This document shows positions 1 to 6,789 of a DNA stretch of 27,500 nucleotides, one piece after another. Each line of letters starts with the position of its first letter. Position 1 is the first letter of the stretch. A model generated the notes under the pieces. That model was not told the origin of the DNA. It saw only the letters and a list, made by a program, of their open reading frames with translations, and did not search any database. The stretch comes from Symbiodinium natans (lineage: Eukaryota > Sar > Dinophyceae > Suessiales > Symbiodiniaceae): positions 85,001 through 112,500 of the forward strand of contig CAJNDS010002122.1 in NCBI GenBank assembly GCA_905221605.1, read 5' to 3'. The translations under genes were made by a program, and so were the position numbers.

Positions 1-64
1 AAACTAACCCGTTCTGGCAGGGCCATATGAAGATTTGCAGCTTCGTGTCCTTGGGAAGTGTGCC

Positions 65-324
65 TTACAAGCCGAAGGGTTCGGGAAGCAGCTTCAGGTC
101 GCTGTTGACCATGGCCTGCTTGTATTGTGCCTCCAGATCATCATAGTTGATGTCGCCATCGTGGTTTTTGATGTTGAGCAAGTTGACACTGGGATTGTCA
201 CTACTGGCCATTTGTAAGAGCGGTAGGCTCAATGGATTGAAGATGCCGACGGGAAGGTCGAGCATCGACACACAAGAGGGTCGACACATGGAGCTCTTCG
301 AACGTGAGATCTTCGGCTGCCGCG
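65..324 (-). CDS. putative last exon with stop codon (exon 49)
   Basis: Minus-strand frame open for 86 codons and ending TAA at 67-65. An acceptor ending CTACAAG precedes it, after a T-rich tract. Two leading bases complete a codon with the G left by the exon at 838-864. The C-terminal half looks like real protein: MASSDNPSV, then NIKNHDGDINYDDLEAQY, ending LLPEPFGL. The HDGDINYDDL part resembles the second half of an EF-hand calcium loop (DG, then I, then an acidic residue at position 12), but position 1 is Ile rather than Asp, so calcium binding is doubtful. An internal ATG at codon 50 could instead start a separate 48-residue protein. I cannot name the family. Confidence 0.55.
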
Positions 325-720
325 CTTGTAGGGTCAGAAAAACGATGGAGACACCGTGTGCAGTCTAGCTTGGACACTCAAACTAAACGACGTGCAAACA
401 GACGAGTGCATTTCGGTTGCGCTGGCCAGGGACTGCTGTGCGACAAACACGCATCTTTTAGTTTTTGTTTTGGCATTTTTTTGTTTTTTGGTTTGGGGCA
501 AGTCCCCCAATGTTTTTGGTTTTTCTTGCTCTTGGATTCGTGCGGGGTTGGTCTTGGGGGGGGTTAGTATATATATATATATATATATATCTGTTTCCCT
601 ATATACATACCTAAGTAGTCCGCAAATAACGCCTAAATAACCTCTACGGACCCTTATCAGGGTCCCTCCTTTGGCCCCTTGACAAATGCAAGGGTCTGCG
701 CCCTGACGTGTCATGGGGAA
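325..720. other. last intron, unique part
   Basis: On the sense strand this lies between the exon at 838-864 and the last exon. It contains a (TA)12 microsatellite at 567-590, a T-rich stretch at 458-535, and at about 600-690 a copy of dispersed repeat D. No coding sign on either strand; the apparent open frames are low-complexity. Confidence 0.5.
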
Positions 721-721
721 T

Positions 722-837
722 CCTAAACCCCTAAACCTTAGCTAAACCCTAAACCCTAAACCCCAAACCCTAAACCTAAACCCTAAACCCTAAACCCTAA
801 ACCCTAAACCCTAAACCCTAAACCCTAAACCCTAAAC
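722..837 (-). repeat. CCCTAAA telomere-like array
   Basis: About 16 heptamers, imperfect at the left and perfect at the right. On the sense strand it reads GTTTAGGG directly after the exon at 838-864, so the first repeat supplies the putative GT donor. Confidence 0.95.
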
Positions 838-864
838 CCAACAGCTTGGTGGCTGGAAGGCGAG
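838..864 (-). CDS. putative mini-exon (exon 48)
   Basis: 27 nt. The acceptor is strong: a pyrimidine-rich run ending GGGCTTTCAG. The donor is GTTTAGGG. With phases 1 in and 1 out it reads ARLPATKLL between its neighbours. The opposite strand also reads plausibly (WLEGELKAQKENAE), so strand is not certain. Confidence 0.35.
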
Positions 865-904
865 CTGAAAGCCCAAAAAGAGAATGCTGAGGTTGCTTGT
901 GGCT

Positions 905-1090
905 TTGATGACGGCTTATAGGGCTTAGGAGGCTTGTAGGCCTTATAGAGTTTATAGGGTTTGTAGAGTTTATAGGGTTTATGGGGTTTCTAGGGTTTGT
1001 AGGGTTTATAGGGCTTTCTAGGGCTTTCTAGGGCTTATAGGGTTTATAGGGTTTATAGGGTTTATAGGGTTTATAGGGTTTATAGGGTTT
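905..1090 (+). repeat. variant array, TTTATAGGG type
   Basis: About 20 units of a 9-mer variant (TTTATAGGG, with TTTCTAGGG and TTTGTAGGG), locally homogenised and unlike the heptamer in other arrays. It lies inside the intron between exons 47 and 48. Confidence 0.9.
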
Positions 1091-1092
1091 AC

Positions 1093-1130
1093 CTTGAGCA
1101 TATCTTTTGCCGAGCCGCTCCCGGGCATCA
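1093..1130 (-). CDS. putative exon 47
   Basis: 38 nt reading DARERLGKRYAQ, charged and helix-like. Acceptor CCTCCGGTCCGGCAG, donor AAG|GTAAAC, close to consensus. One leading and one trailing base fit the phases of both neighbours. Confidence 0.6.
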
Positions 1131-1207
1131 CTGCCGGACCGGAGGGCATGCAGCTGCCTCACGCGAGGCCAACGCTATGGGCTGCGTAGGCTTCGGGTCT
1201 TGTTTCC

Positions 1208-1345
1208 GGGTTTAGGGTTTATAGGGTTTAGGGTTTAGGGTTTGGGGTTCGGGGTTTGGGGTTTAGGGTTTAGGGTTTAGGGTTTAGGGTTTAGGGTTTA
1301 GGGTTTAGGGCTTAGGGTTTAGGGTTTGGGGTTTAGGGGTTTTGT
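1208..1345 (+). repeat. TTTAGGG array
   Basis: About 19 heptamers with TTTGGGG and CTTAGGG variants. On the sense strand it forms the CCCTAAA 3' part of the intron before exon 47. Confidence 0.95.
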
Positions 1346-1363
1346 GTGACTTGAGGCCTCTAC

Positions 1364-1410
1364 ATATCCTTGGGCTGAAGCTCCGGATTTGGAGTATCCG
1401 CTACGAGGCC
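1364..1410 (-). CDS. putative exon 46
   Basis: 47 nt reading GLVADTPNPELQPKD. Acceptor CACCCCCGAG|G, donor AT|GTAGAG, phase 0 in and 2 out, matching the exons on both sides. A GA donor after CCCAAG is an alternative. Another frame is also open, so the frame rests on phase agreement. Confidence 0.5.
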
Positions 1411-1436
1411 CTCGGGGGTGCAAAACGAAGAGAGTT

Positions 1437-1493
1437 TAGGGCTTAGTGTTTAGGTTTTAGGGTTTAGGGTTTTAAGGTTTAGGGTTTAGGGTT
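1437..1493 (+). repeat. TTTAGGG array, degenerate
   Basis: About 8 imperfect heptamers in the intron between exons 45 and 46. The non-repeat DNA at 1494-1600 is C-rich and shows no coding sign. Confidence 0.85.
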
Positions 1494-1599
1494 ACCACAG
1501 CAGGACCCTTCACACCCCGAATCCTCGCTCAGACCTAGCTAAACTTGAGATTCTCCCACACTCCCCTCCCCACCCCCTCCCCACAACCCTAAACATCCT

Positions 1600-1682
1600 A
1601 ACCGCGCCCAAACCCCCAACCCCCCGAGCCCTAAACCCTAAACCCTAAACCCTCAACCCTCAACCCTCAACCCCGAACCCTA
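1600..1682 (-). repeat. CCCTAAA array, degenerate
   Basis: About 10 heptamers with CCCTCAA and CCCGAAC variants. On the sense strand the first repeat supplies the GTAGGG donor of exon 45. Confidence 0.9.
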
Positions 1683-1683
1683 C

Positions 1684-1747
1684 CCCAGGCCTCCTCGCAC
1701 TGTCGACTTCCGTTCGCAGGAGGCGCTCCGCCTGGGCCTCTTGCTGC
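1684..1747 (-). CDS. putative coiled-coil exon 45
   Basis: 64 nt reading QQEAQAERLLRTEVDSARR, strongly helix/coiled-coil-like. Acceptor ACTGCGCAG|G directly follows CCCTAAA repeats; the donor is GTAGGG, with a GC donor as alternative. It joins naturally to exon 44: ALKALR followed by QQEAQAERLL. Confidence 0.65.
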
Positions 1748-1755
1748 CTGCGCAG

Positions 1756-1968
1756 TTTAGGGTTTAGGGTTTAGGGTTTAGGGTTTAGGGTTTGGGGTTT
1801 AGGGTTTAGGGTTTAGGGTTTAGGGTTTAGGGTTTAGGGTTTAGGGTTCCTGAAGCCCCGACGTCCTCACCGGTTTAGGGTTTAGGGTTTAGGGTTTAGG
1901 GTTTAGGGTTTAGGGTTTAGGGTTTAGGGTTTCGGATTTCGGGTTTAGGGTTTAGGGTTTAGGGCTTA
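1756..1968 (+). repeat. two TTTAGGG arrays with a short insert
   Basis: About 14 and 13 heptamers, split at 1850-1872 by a GC-rich insert of about 24 bp of unknown origin. They form the 3' end of the sense-strand intron before exon 45. Confidence 0.95.
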
Positions 1969-1969
1969 A

Positions 1970-2206
1970 GGTTCAGCATCTCAAGTCCAAGCATTCACTA
2001 GTCAAGAAATTACTCCAGAAAAATACCACCCGCCCAAAGAATCCCACAACATTAAGAAAATATTTCACTTATGGAACGACCTTGCCCAGAAAAAAATGAC
2101 CCTGCCCATTAAGAAAATGACCTTGCCCAGTAAAAGATGACCTTGCCCAGTAAAAAAATGACCTTGCCCAGTAACTCATTAACATTTACATTATATATGA
2201 AAGAGA
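1970..2206. other. AT-rich intron interior with small tandem repeat
   Basis: Five imperfect units of about 20 bp with the core GACCTTGCCCAG start near 2077, 2096, 2117, 2137 and 2158. The rest is A-rich unique DNA. No coding sign. Confidence 0.7.
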
Positions 2207-2293
2207 GGCTTAGGGTTTAGGATTAGGGTTTAGGGTTTAGGGTTGAGGGTTTCGGGTTTAGGGTTTAGGGTTTAGGGTTTAGGGTTTAGGGTT
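2207..2293 (+). repeat. TTTAGGG array
   Basis: About 12 heptamers with a few variants, just 3' of exon 44 on the sense strand, where it reads CCCTAAA. A GT donor is therefore absent there and a GC or GA donor must be assumed for exon 44. Confidence 0.9.
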
Positions 2294-2300
2294 CGGAAGC

Positions 2301-2357
2301 CTAGAGTCCTTAAAGCCTTTAGGGCCTCGTTCAGGTGTTTGGAGTTCAACGTGGTGT
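2301..2357 (-). CDS. putative coiled-coil exon 44
   Basis: 57 nt reading TTLNSKHLNEALKALRTL. The acceptor is TTTAG|AC, with the AG lying in a telomere-like TTTAG. Two leading bases complete a GAC codon with the G ending exon 43. The donor is unresolved: GC after CTCTAG, GC after CTAAAG, or GA after TTTAAG. The GA choice gives the best heptad continuation into exon 45. Confidence 0.6.
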
Positions 2358-2378
2358 CTAAACCCTGAACCCTTGTGG

Positions 2379-2437
2379 CACCCTAAACCCTAAACCCTAA
2401 ACCCTAGACCCTAAACCCTAGACCCTAAACCCTAAAC
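2379..2437 (-). repeat. CCCTAAA array
   Basis: About 8 heptamers, some CCCTAGA. Supplies the GTTTAGGG donor for exon 43 on the sense strand. Confidence 0.9.
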
Positions 2438-2507
2438 CCCGCTCTTGGGGCCTTTCATGCATGTCGGCGGCGATCGCCACCTCAGCCTTGGGCATCGACA
2501 GCTCCTC
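2438..2507 (-). CDS. putative exon 43
   Basis: 70 nt reading EELSMPKAEVAIAADMHERP. The acceptor has a clear pyrimidine tract, CCCTCTTGTTCTTGCCAAG|G; the donor is G|GTTTAGGG. Phase 0 in and 1 out agrees with exon 44. Confidence 0.6.
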
Positions 2508-2523
2508 CTTGGCAAGAACAAGA

Positions 2524-2645
2524 GGGTTTAGGGTTTAGGGTTTAGGGTTTAGGGTTTAGGGTTTAGGGTTTAGGGTTTAGGGTTTAGGGTTCAGGGTTCA
2601 GGGTTTAGGGTTTAGGGTTTAGGTTTTAGGGTTTAGGGTTTTGGA
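2524..2645 (+). repeat. TTTAGGG array
   Basis: About 17 heptamers, mostly perfect. Sense-strand 3' end of the intron before exon 43, with the MITE immediately beyond it. Confidence 0.95.
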
Positions 2646-2646
2646 T

Positions 2647-2745
2647 TGGGATGTTTCCCCCTTATACTAACAGTTCTTAATAGCGATTATGATAGGAGTA
2701 CTAGAATCCCGATAAAGGACTGCTAGTATAAGGGGGAACATCCCA
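2647..2745. mobile_element. MITE-like element, copy 1 (complete)
   Basis: 99 bp with imperfect terminal inverted repeats of about 31 bp. The left end reads TGGGATGTTTCCCCCTTATA and the right end is the reverse complement of TGGGATGTTCCCCCTTATAC. No coding capacity. Related copies are at 15267 and 18206. It sits inside an intron next to a telomere-like array. Confidence 0.8.
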
Positions 2746-3092
2746 AAGTGGAGTTTCTATTAGTTGCTTAAGAAACCCCAAGCATGAGAAAAAAGACATC
2801 CCCTAATTCATGATTTGTGTTTTTTTTTTTTTTTTTGGGGGGGGGGGGGGTGTTAGGTGGTGTTAAGCAAGTAGTAGGTTTAAGGTGTTTCGGGCTTAAG
2901 GTGTAGATGAACTCTGAAGGTTTGGAGATTACACGGTTCAGGGTTTGGGGCTGCAGAGATCTCATTCGTGTTGAAGGTTGACGGTTTAGGATATTTAGAA
3001 CAAGGAGCTGGGTACAGCAGAGGGACAAACCATATACGCTAACCCCTAAGCAGCCCCAGCACTACAAACCCTTCTTTTGTAAGGATTGCCGT
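2746..3092. other. intron interior, unique
   Basis: Contains a T run then a G run at about 2819-2850. The minus strand has an 86-codon open frame, but it crosses these homopolymers and has no convincing splice context, so I do not call it a gene. Confidence 0.5.
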
Positions 3093-3124
3093 AAACCGTA
3101 AACCGTAAACCCTAAACCCTAAAC

Positions 3125-3461
3125 CCTAAGCTTGGCGAGGCAGGAACATCCAAAGGAGAAGCAGCCATCACCACCCTCGGAGCTTTCGGGGGAGGTCCCG
3201 ACACTCGAGCCTTCTTTGAAACATGCTCCATTGGAGGCATAGCCGGGGACGGAGGCCCTGGGGGTTCGACATACCCCATCATTTTTCCCACAGGCACAGG
3301 CGGAGGAGGAGGCAGCATCTGTTCTGCCGGCAACTCGACACGCTGTCGGGCGATCATGGCATTCGCCTTCTCGATAGCAATCTTCACCAAATCGGCTGGT
3401 GACTGCACAGGAGATGCTGGCTCCAAGAGTCCTACAAAGGCCTCTTCCGGCATACCCGGTG
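3125..3461 (-). CDS. putative proline-rich exon 42
   Basis: The largest exon-like block, about 110 codons open. It begins with a short acidic/hydrophobic part (MPEEAFVGLLEPASP), then a helix-like stretch (DLVKIAIEKANAMIARQ), then a proline-rich part with PPPPPVPVGKMMGY, and a basic end with SKKARVSGPPPKAPR. The frame runs into telomere-like repeat at 3125, where a GTTTAG donor lies. The start could be after CCGGAG (3461) or after GAAGAG at 3441, which has the AG|G form and matches the phase of exon 41. The composition recalls RNA-processing scaffolds, but no family is identified. Confidence 0.7.
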
Positions 3462-3482
3462 CTCCGGGCAACAGGTAGTTGT

Positions 3483-3552
3483 GCGGAGTATTAGGGAACC
3501 TTGGGTTACATACACCCCCCCCTTGAACCCCTCTCGTAAGAACCCTATAATT
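3483..3552 (+). repeat. dispersed repeat A, partial copy
   Basis: Shares AGTATTAGGGAACCTTGGG, then a run of C, then CCCCTCTCGTAAGAACCCT, with the copies at 4756-4872 and (inverted) 12064-12182. Non-coding, in the intron before exon 42. Confidence 0.65.
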
Positions 3553-3967
3553 ACACCCTAAGCCCTATATCCTACCAGCACTCCCTAACGACCTTCAACC
3601 ATAATATTAGGGTATCTAAGCCCGCTTTGTTCAAGGGTAGCTGGGCGGTGCAGGTGAACCCTCAAACTTATTCTTAAACTTAAACCGCTAGGTCCTCGAA
3701 TTGCCCCCCCCCCCCCCCCAAGCAACCCAACCTAAACCCCAAACCCCAACAACAAAAAACCCAAAAACCCAAAACTCTAAACTCTAAACCATAAACCCTA
3801 AACCCCAAACCCTACATTGTGGCCCAAAGCCCCCAACAAGAACAAAAAGTTTCTACACCCGCGGAGTGCTCCTTGGGGGATAGGATTAGGGGGGCCCTTG
3901 GCGATATAGACCCTCTGAGTAAGGCCCCTAATTATTTAAGAGAGCCAGAAGAAGGTCAAGAAGGGTT
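3553..3967. other. intron interior
   Basis: Unique DNA, a poly-C run at about 3705-3719, degenerate CCCTAAA repeats at 3719-3825, then about 140 bp of unique DNA. No convincing exon. Confidence 0.5.
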
Positions 3968-4101
3968 CCCCTAAACCCTAAACCCTAAACCCTAAACCCT
4001 AAACCCTAAACCCTAAACCCTAAACCCTAAACCCTAAACCCTAAACCCTAAACCCTACACCCTAAACCCTAAACCCTAAACCCTAAACCCTAAACCCTAC
4101 C
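3968..4101 (-). repeat. CCCTAAA array
   Basis: About 18 near-perfect heptamers, 5' part (sense) of the intron after exon 41. Confidence 0.95.
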
Positions 4102-4127
4102 CCGTTATCCTACTTAACTTAGGGCTC

Positions 4128-4169
4128 CTGCAGCTTGCGGATGCACAGCCGCTGCGCTTCCAACTCGGC
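4128..4169 (-). CDS. putative coiled-coil exon 41
   Basis: 42 nt reading AELEAQRLCIRKLQ. The acceptor is excellent, CCCCCCGACTTCTTCAG|G. The same frame hits TAA three codons later, so the exon must end before it; a GA donor after CTGCAG fits phase 0. It continues smoothly from exon 40 (TAEAESFQ). Confidence 0.55.
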
Positions 4170-4237
4170 CTGAAGAAGTCGGGGGGACCGAGGACCGGAC
4201 CAGAGGACCGGAGGGTTTAGGGTTTAGGGTTTAGGGA

Positions 4238-4465
4238 TGAACCGATCCCTGCCAGGCAGCCAAAATCACCAGGAACTCAGCAGGTATAGAAGCGGAATCA
4301 TGTGGACCCTGGAACCCTAAGGACCATATTCCTGTACCTTTTGCAAGACTTTTTTCTATGCAAAGCTCTCCACCCGAAATTCTCCTAAAGCCCACAGCCG
4401 TAGAGACGCCAACGTTTTAATAGCGGCTGTAAGAGTTGGAACAGGGTTTTGAGATTTTGCCACCC
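4238..4465. other. intron interior, unique
   Basis: Unique, moderately AT-rich DNA between a TTTAGGG array on the left and CCCTAAA repeats on the right. Nothing recognisable. Confidence 0.5.
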
Positions 4466-4551
4466 CTAAACGCTAAACTCTGAACCCTGAACCCTGAACC
4501 CTAAACTGCCCTAAACCCTCAACCCCAAACCCTAGACCCTAAACCCTAAAC
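4466..4551 (-). repeat. CCCTAAA array, degenerate
   Basis: About 11 heptamers with CCCTGAA variants, downstream of exon 40 on the sense strand. Confidence 0.9.
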
Positions 4552-4565
4552 CATAAGCAGCCCGC

Positions 4566-4631
4566 CTGGAAACTCTCCGCCTCTGCGGTGAAGGCCGCCT
4601 CCTCCGCCAGCGCATGAGGGAGGTCGGCGAC
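4566..4631 (-). CDS. putative coiled-coil exon 40
   Basis: 66 nt reading VADLPHALAEEAAFTAEAES, phase 0 in and out with a GC donor after TTCCAG. A GT donor at 4551 is an alternative. Acceptor AACCCCATCAG|G. The plus strand also has an open helical reading here, so strand rests on agreement with the neighbouring exons. Confidence 0.55.
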
Positions 4632-4649
4632 CTGATGGGGTTCTTCAGG

Positions 4650-5014
4650 GAGGGTTTAGGGTTTAGGGTTTAGGGCTTAGGGCTTAGGGTTTAGGGTTTA
4701 GGGTTTAGGGTTTAGGGTTTAGGGTTTAGGGTTTGGGGTTTGGGGTTTGGGGTTCATGGGGGGTAGGTACCTAGGGAACCTTGGGGAAGCTTAGGGAGGT
4801 CAGGGAGTATTGGGGAACCTGGGGCTACATACCCCCCCTGAACCCCCCTCTCTTACGAACCCTGTAACTGATCCATGGGGTTTAGGGTTTAGGGTTTAGG
4901 GTTTAGGGTTTAGGGTTTAGGGTTTAGGGTTTAGGGTTTAGGGTTTAGGGTTTAGGGTTTAGGGTTTAGGGTGTAGGGTGTAGGGTTTAGGGTTTAGGGT
5001 TTAGGGTTTAGGTA
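4650..5014 (+). repeat. two TTTAGGG arrays flanking repeat A
   Basis: Arrays at 4650-4755 and 4877-5014 (about 15 and 20 heptamers, a few TTTGGGG) on both sides of dispersed repeat A. Confidence 0.95.
4756..4872 (+). repeat. dispersed repeat A, fullest copy
   Basis: About 117 bp inserted in a TTTAGGG array. It contains GGTAGGTACCTAGGGAACCT and GGGAGTATTGGGGAACCT, then a C run and CCCTCTCTTACGAACCCTGT. An inverted copy is at 12064-12182 and a partial one at 3483. Confidence 0.75.
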
Positions 5015-5269
5015 GGCTTTGGGGCCGTAAGGGGTTATGGGTGTCGGTCGCTCAGGGGCTGAAGTAAGGGCGTAACTGCCTAGACAAAAACCCTCAGCCC
5101 TGTAAAAGGATCTAGAGTCCTGCACCTCAGCTTCCCCAGGCTTACCAGATCCACAAAGGGGGATTGCTGATTGGCTCCTATGGCTCTCCTACAGGCCCAG
5201 ACACCAAAGTTCCTAAAGTCACAAAGCCCTGAAGCCCGAAAGCCTGAAACCCCCAAAACCTTAACCCTG
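5015..5269. other. intron DNA with possible weak exons
   Basis: On the minus strand an AG|G acceptor (TGGGCCTGTAG), a short frame ESHRSQSAIPLCGS and a GTAAGC donor occur near 5135-5180, and a Pro-rich frame near 5020-5085. Alternatives are many, so no exon is called. Confidence 0.3.
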
Positions 5270-5650
5270 AGCCCTTAAACCTTAAACCCTAGACCGCAAA
5301 CTTTGCCTCCACACCCCAAACCCCTGAACCTTGAAACCTAAACCCTTATAGAAGCCCTTGAACCCTTAACCCAAAGTTTAAGCCTCCAAACCCTCAAGTT
5401 TGGAAACCCCAAACCCTAAACCGTTAAACCAGAAACCCCTAAAAATCCCCTAATTCCTCTAAAACCCCGAATTCCCCTAAAGCTCCTAACCCTAGAGCCC
5501 GAAGACCCGAAGCCCGAAGCCCTAAACCCTGAACCCTGAACCCCCCCTAAACCCTAAACCCTAAACCCTAAACCCTAAACCCTCAACCCTAAACCCTGAA
5601 CCTTGAACCCTAAACCCTAAACCCTACACCCTAAACCCTAAACCCTAAAC
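5270..5650 (-). repeat. CCCTAAA-derived array, degenerate then regular
   Basis: About 50 units. The right part (5540-5650) is fairly regular; the left part has drifted into CCTTAAAC, CCCGAAG and similar. It begins, on the sense strand, right after exon 39. Confidence 0.85.
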
Positions 5651-5727
5651 CTTCCTTCTTGCCGCGCAGTCGCCTGCACCTTCCACACCAGGAGCTCCTC
5701 GAGGAGCTGATTCGACGCGGTTCGGGC
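5651..5727 (-). CDS. putative coiled-coil exon 39
   Basis: 77 nt reading TASNQLLEELLVWKVQATAR. Acceptor CCTAAGCTCAG|G, donor GGAAG|GTTTAGGG (phase 2). A GC donor after GTGCAG at 5674 would keep phase 0 and join exon 40 in frame. Leucine spacing fits a coiled coil. Confidence 0.6.
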
Positions 5728-5735
5728 CTGAGCTT

Positions 5736-6113
5736 AGGGGTTTAGGGTTTAGGATTTAGGATTTATAGGGTCCAGGGTCTAGGGTTTAGGGTTTAGGGCT
5801 TAGGGTTTAGGGTTTAGGGTTTAGGGTTGAGGGTTGAGGGTTGAGGGTTGAGGGGTTGAGGGCGTTTGGGGGTTTAGGCATTGAGGGGTTTGGGGGTTTA
5901 GGCATTGAGGGGTTTGGGGGTTTAGGGTTGAGGGTTTAGGGCTTAGGGGTTGAGGGGTTTGGGGGTTTAGGGGTCGAGGGGTTTGGGGGTTTAGGGCTTA
6001 GGGGTTTAGGGTTTGGGGTTTCGGCTTTGGGGTTTGGGGTTTAGGGTGTTGGGCTTGGGGTTTGGGGTTTGGCGGGTTTAGGGTTTAGCGTGTAGGGTTT
6101 AGGGTTTAGGGCC
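5736..6113 (+). repeat. TTTAGGG array, strongly degenerate
   Basis: About 50 units drifting into TTGAGGG, TTTGGGGG and GGCATTGAGGGG, with a local longer-period repeat at 5860-6000. Confidence 0.85.
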
Positions 6114-6182
6114 TTAACACCCTGAAGCTCTAAAACCCAAAAGCCCTAACAACCCCAATGCCCTCTCTATGGCAAAAGCACA

Positions 6183-6443
6183 CCTAAACCCTAAACCCTA
6201 AACCCTAAACCCTAAACCCTAAACCCTAAACCCTAAAACTTAAACCCTAAACCCTAAACCCTAAACCCTAAACCCTAAACCTTAAACCCTAAGCCCTAAG
6301 CCCTAAACCCTAAACCTGAACCCCTAAACCCTAAACCCTAAACCCTAAACCCTAAACCCTAAACCCTAAACCCTAAACCCTAAACCCTAAACCCTAAACC
6401 CTAAACCCTAAACCCTAAACCCTAAACCCTAAACCCTAAACCC
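6183..6443 (-). repeat. CCCTAAA array
   Basis: About 37 heptamers, one of the longest runs here, abutting the 21-bp array of the composite repeat. Confidence 0.95.
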
Positions 6444-6714
6444 ATTCGTGGGCAAGGCCCAAATGTTCGTGGGCAAGGCCCAAATATTCGTGGGCAAGGC
6501 CCAAATATTCGTGGGCAAGGCCCAAATATTCGTGGGCAAGGCCCAAATATTCGTGGGCAAGGCCCAAATATTCGTGGGCAAGGCCCAAATATTCGTGGGC
6601 AAGGCCCAAATATTCGTGGGCAAGGCCCAAGTATTCGTGGGCAAGGCCCAAATATTCGTGGGCAAGGCCCAAGTATTCGTGGGCAAGGCCCAAAAATTCG
6701 TGGGCAAGGCCCAA
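6444..6714 (+). repeat. 21-bp tandem array, 13 units
   Basis: Unit ATTCGTGGGCAAGGCCCAAAT followed immediately by the next, 13 times, near-identical. Each unit holds a TGGGC-AAG-GCCCA hairpin. Because 21 is divisible by 3, every frame gives a 7-residue repeat (FVGKAQI on the plus strand), so the open frames here come from periodicity rather than coding. Confidence 0.95.
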
Positions 6715-6789
6715 GGCCCACAATGCCCTTGAGACCCTAAACCGTTGAGCCCCTAAACCCTTGAGACCCTAAACACTTGAGACCCTAAT

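Noticed and set aside
304-640. Plus- and minus-strand open frames of 87-126 codons near the start
   Set aside because: They run through T-rich and (TA)n low-complexity DNA and have no splice partner.
722-1345. A true chromosome end or end-to-end telomere fusion
   Set aside because: Arrays are short, alternate in orientation dozens of times and continue through the whole window with ordered exon-like DNA between them; a chromosome end would be one long array of one orientation.
4552-4650. Plus-strand helical frame RLETLRLCGEGRLLRQRM as an exon
   Set aside because: Open and attractive, but the minus-strand frame at the same place joins exons 39 and 41 in phase and has the AG|G acceptor. Only transcripts can decide.
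6422-6732. Several 92-99 codon open frames over the 21-bp array, on both strands
   Set aside because: A 21-bp unit lacks stops in several frames at once; the products are plain 7-residue repeats with no start or splice context.
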